64,000 nt of DNA, from contig NZ_PYJQ01000009.1 in the NCBI RefSeq assembly GCF_003024605.1, positions 620,001 through 684,000 of the forward strand, written 5' to 3'. The position numbers and the translations under genes are program-made. Positions 63,837-64,000 of the stretch are shown here, piece after piece (within the stretch, counting starts at the first letter, position 1; each line of letters begins with the position of its first letter). The notes beneath the pieces were generated by a model. The model did no database searches. It saw only the letters and a list, made by a program, of their open reading frames with translations, and was not told the DNA's origin. This DNA comes from Rhizobium sp. JAB6 (GTDB taxonomy: Bacteria; Pseudomonadota; Alphaproteobacteria; Rhizobiales; Rhizobiaceae).

Positions 63837-64000
63837 CTAGGCGATCTTGCGGGCGCTGACCTTTCCCATCGGATGCAGCGAGTGCACCCGAAAAGGACCG
63901 CCAGCGCCTTCTTCCATCATGAGCGCGATATTGGAAACGGGGATGGGCGCAGCCAAGGCAGGCTCGAAGAAATCGCGCAGCGCGCGCTCGATGCGCGCCA
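63837..64000 (-). CDS. C-terminal part of an unidentified protein (truncated by window edge)
   Basis: A minus-strand frame enters from the right edge and ends with TAG at 63837, giving 53 residues that finish HPMGKVSARKIA. Codon use matches the neighbours and the frame is clean, so it is a real gene end. I cannot name the family from this part. It is codirectional with puuE-uraD, 117 bases upstream of puuE. Confidence 0.6.
   Translation of the reverse strand, partial: ARIERALRDFFEPALAAPIPVSNIALMMEEGAGGPFRVHSLHPMGKVSARKIA

Overview
This window is GC-rich chromosomal DNA from a Rhizobiaceae bacterium, most likely Rhizobium or a close relative. The assignment rests on gene content: a fused trpE(G) behind a leaderless trpL attenuator, RirA-type iron operators, ChoXWV choline uptake, a BacA-family peptide transporter, a NolR-like repressor, AglA-type alpha-glucosidase, a bdhA-xdhA-xdhB operon and RIME-like palindromic repeats. 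There is no rRNA, tRNA, CRISPR array, phage or intact insertion sequence. It reads as core chromosome carrying small accessory insertions.

Layout. 0-7 kb (minus strand): trpE(G) with its attenuator; an ABC-F ATPase split by a one-base frameshift and preceded by a candidate 23-residue leader peptide; and a heme-type TonB receptor with two RirA boxes in its promoter. 7-16.8 kb: extensin-like protein, isoaspartyl-methyltransferase-like protein, formate-THF ligase, UPF0114 membrane protein (apparent AUA start), ClpP-like periplasmic protein, LuxR-type solo, DUF2333, coiled-coil protein and thymidine kinase. 17-21.4 kb: choXWV, a HugZ-like protein and the NolR-like regulator. 21.5-27.3 kb: omega-aminotransferase, adenine deaminase, DUF2066 protein and alpha-glucosidase. 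27.5-34 kb: oppABCDF followed by a KdgK-type sugar kinase. 34-44 kb: glycosyltransferase, OhrR, Der GTPase with a YfgM-like partner, NnrU, polysaccharide deacetylase, BacA, PadR regulator, methionine aminopeptidase and GNAT. 43.9-46.6 kb: an ECF42-type sigma factor with a YciI/DGPF partner plus SRPBCC and DoxX genes; both transcription units start at matching TGTCGG-N17-CGTC promoters. 47.7-50.3 kb: glpK and bdhA.

50.3-64 kb is a purine-catabolism region: xdhA-xdhB, a LysR regulator, puuD (urate oxidase), guaD, an FMN alpha-hydroxy-acid oxidase, uraH, allA, uraD and puuE. It is interrupted by a YefM-YoeB toxin-antitoxin pair and by an orphan HepT-like gene. With adenine deaminase at 23 kb, these genes take adenine, guanine and xanthine through urate to allantoin, and AllA releases glyoxylate from ureidoglycolate. 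The xdhC maturation gene and an allantoate-degrading enzyme are not in the window.

The most interesting signals are regulatory: the ABC-F leader peptide directly upstream (in transcription direction) of the trp attenuator, the paired ECF42 promoters, a tandem duplication of the padR control region and start codon, and several strong dyads in 5' leaders (ade, oppA, the NolR-like gene, yefM-yoeB, hepT).
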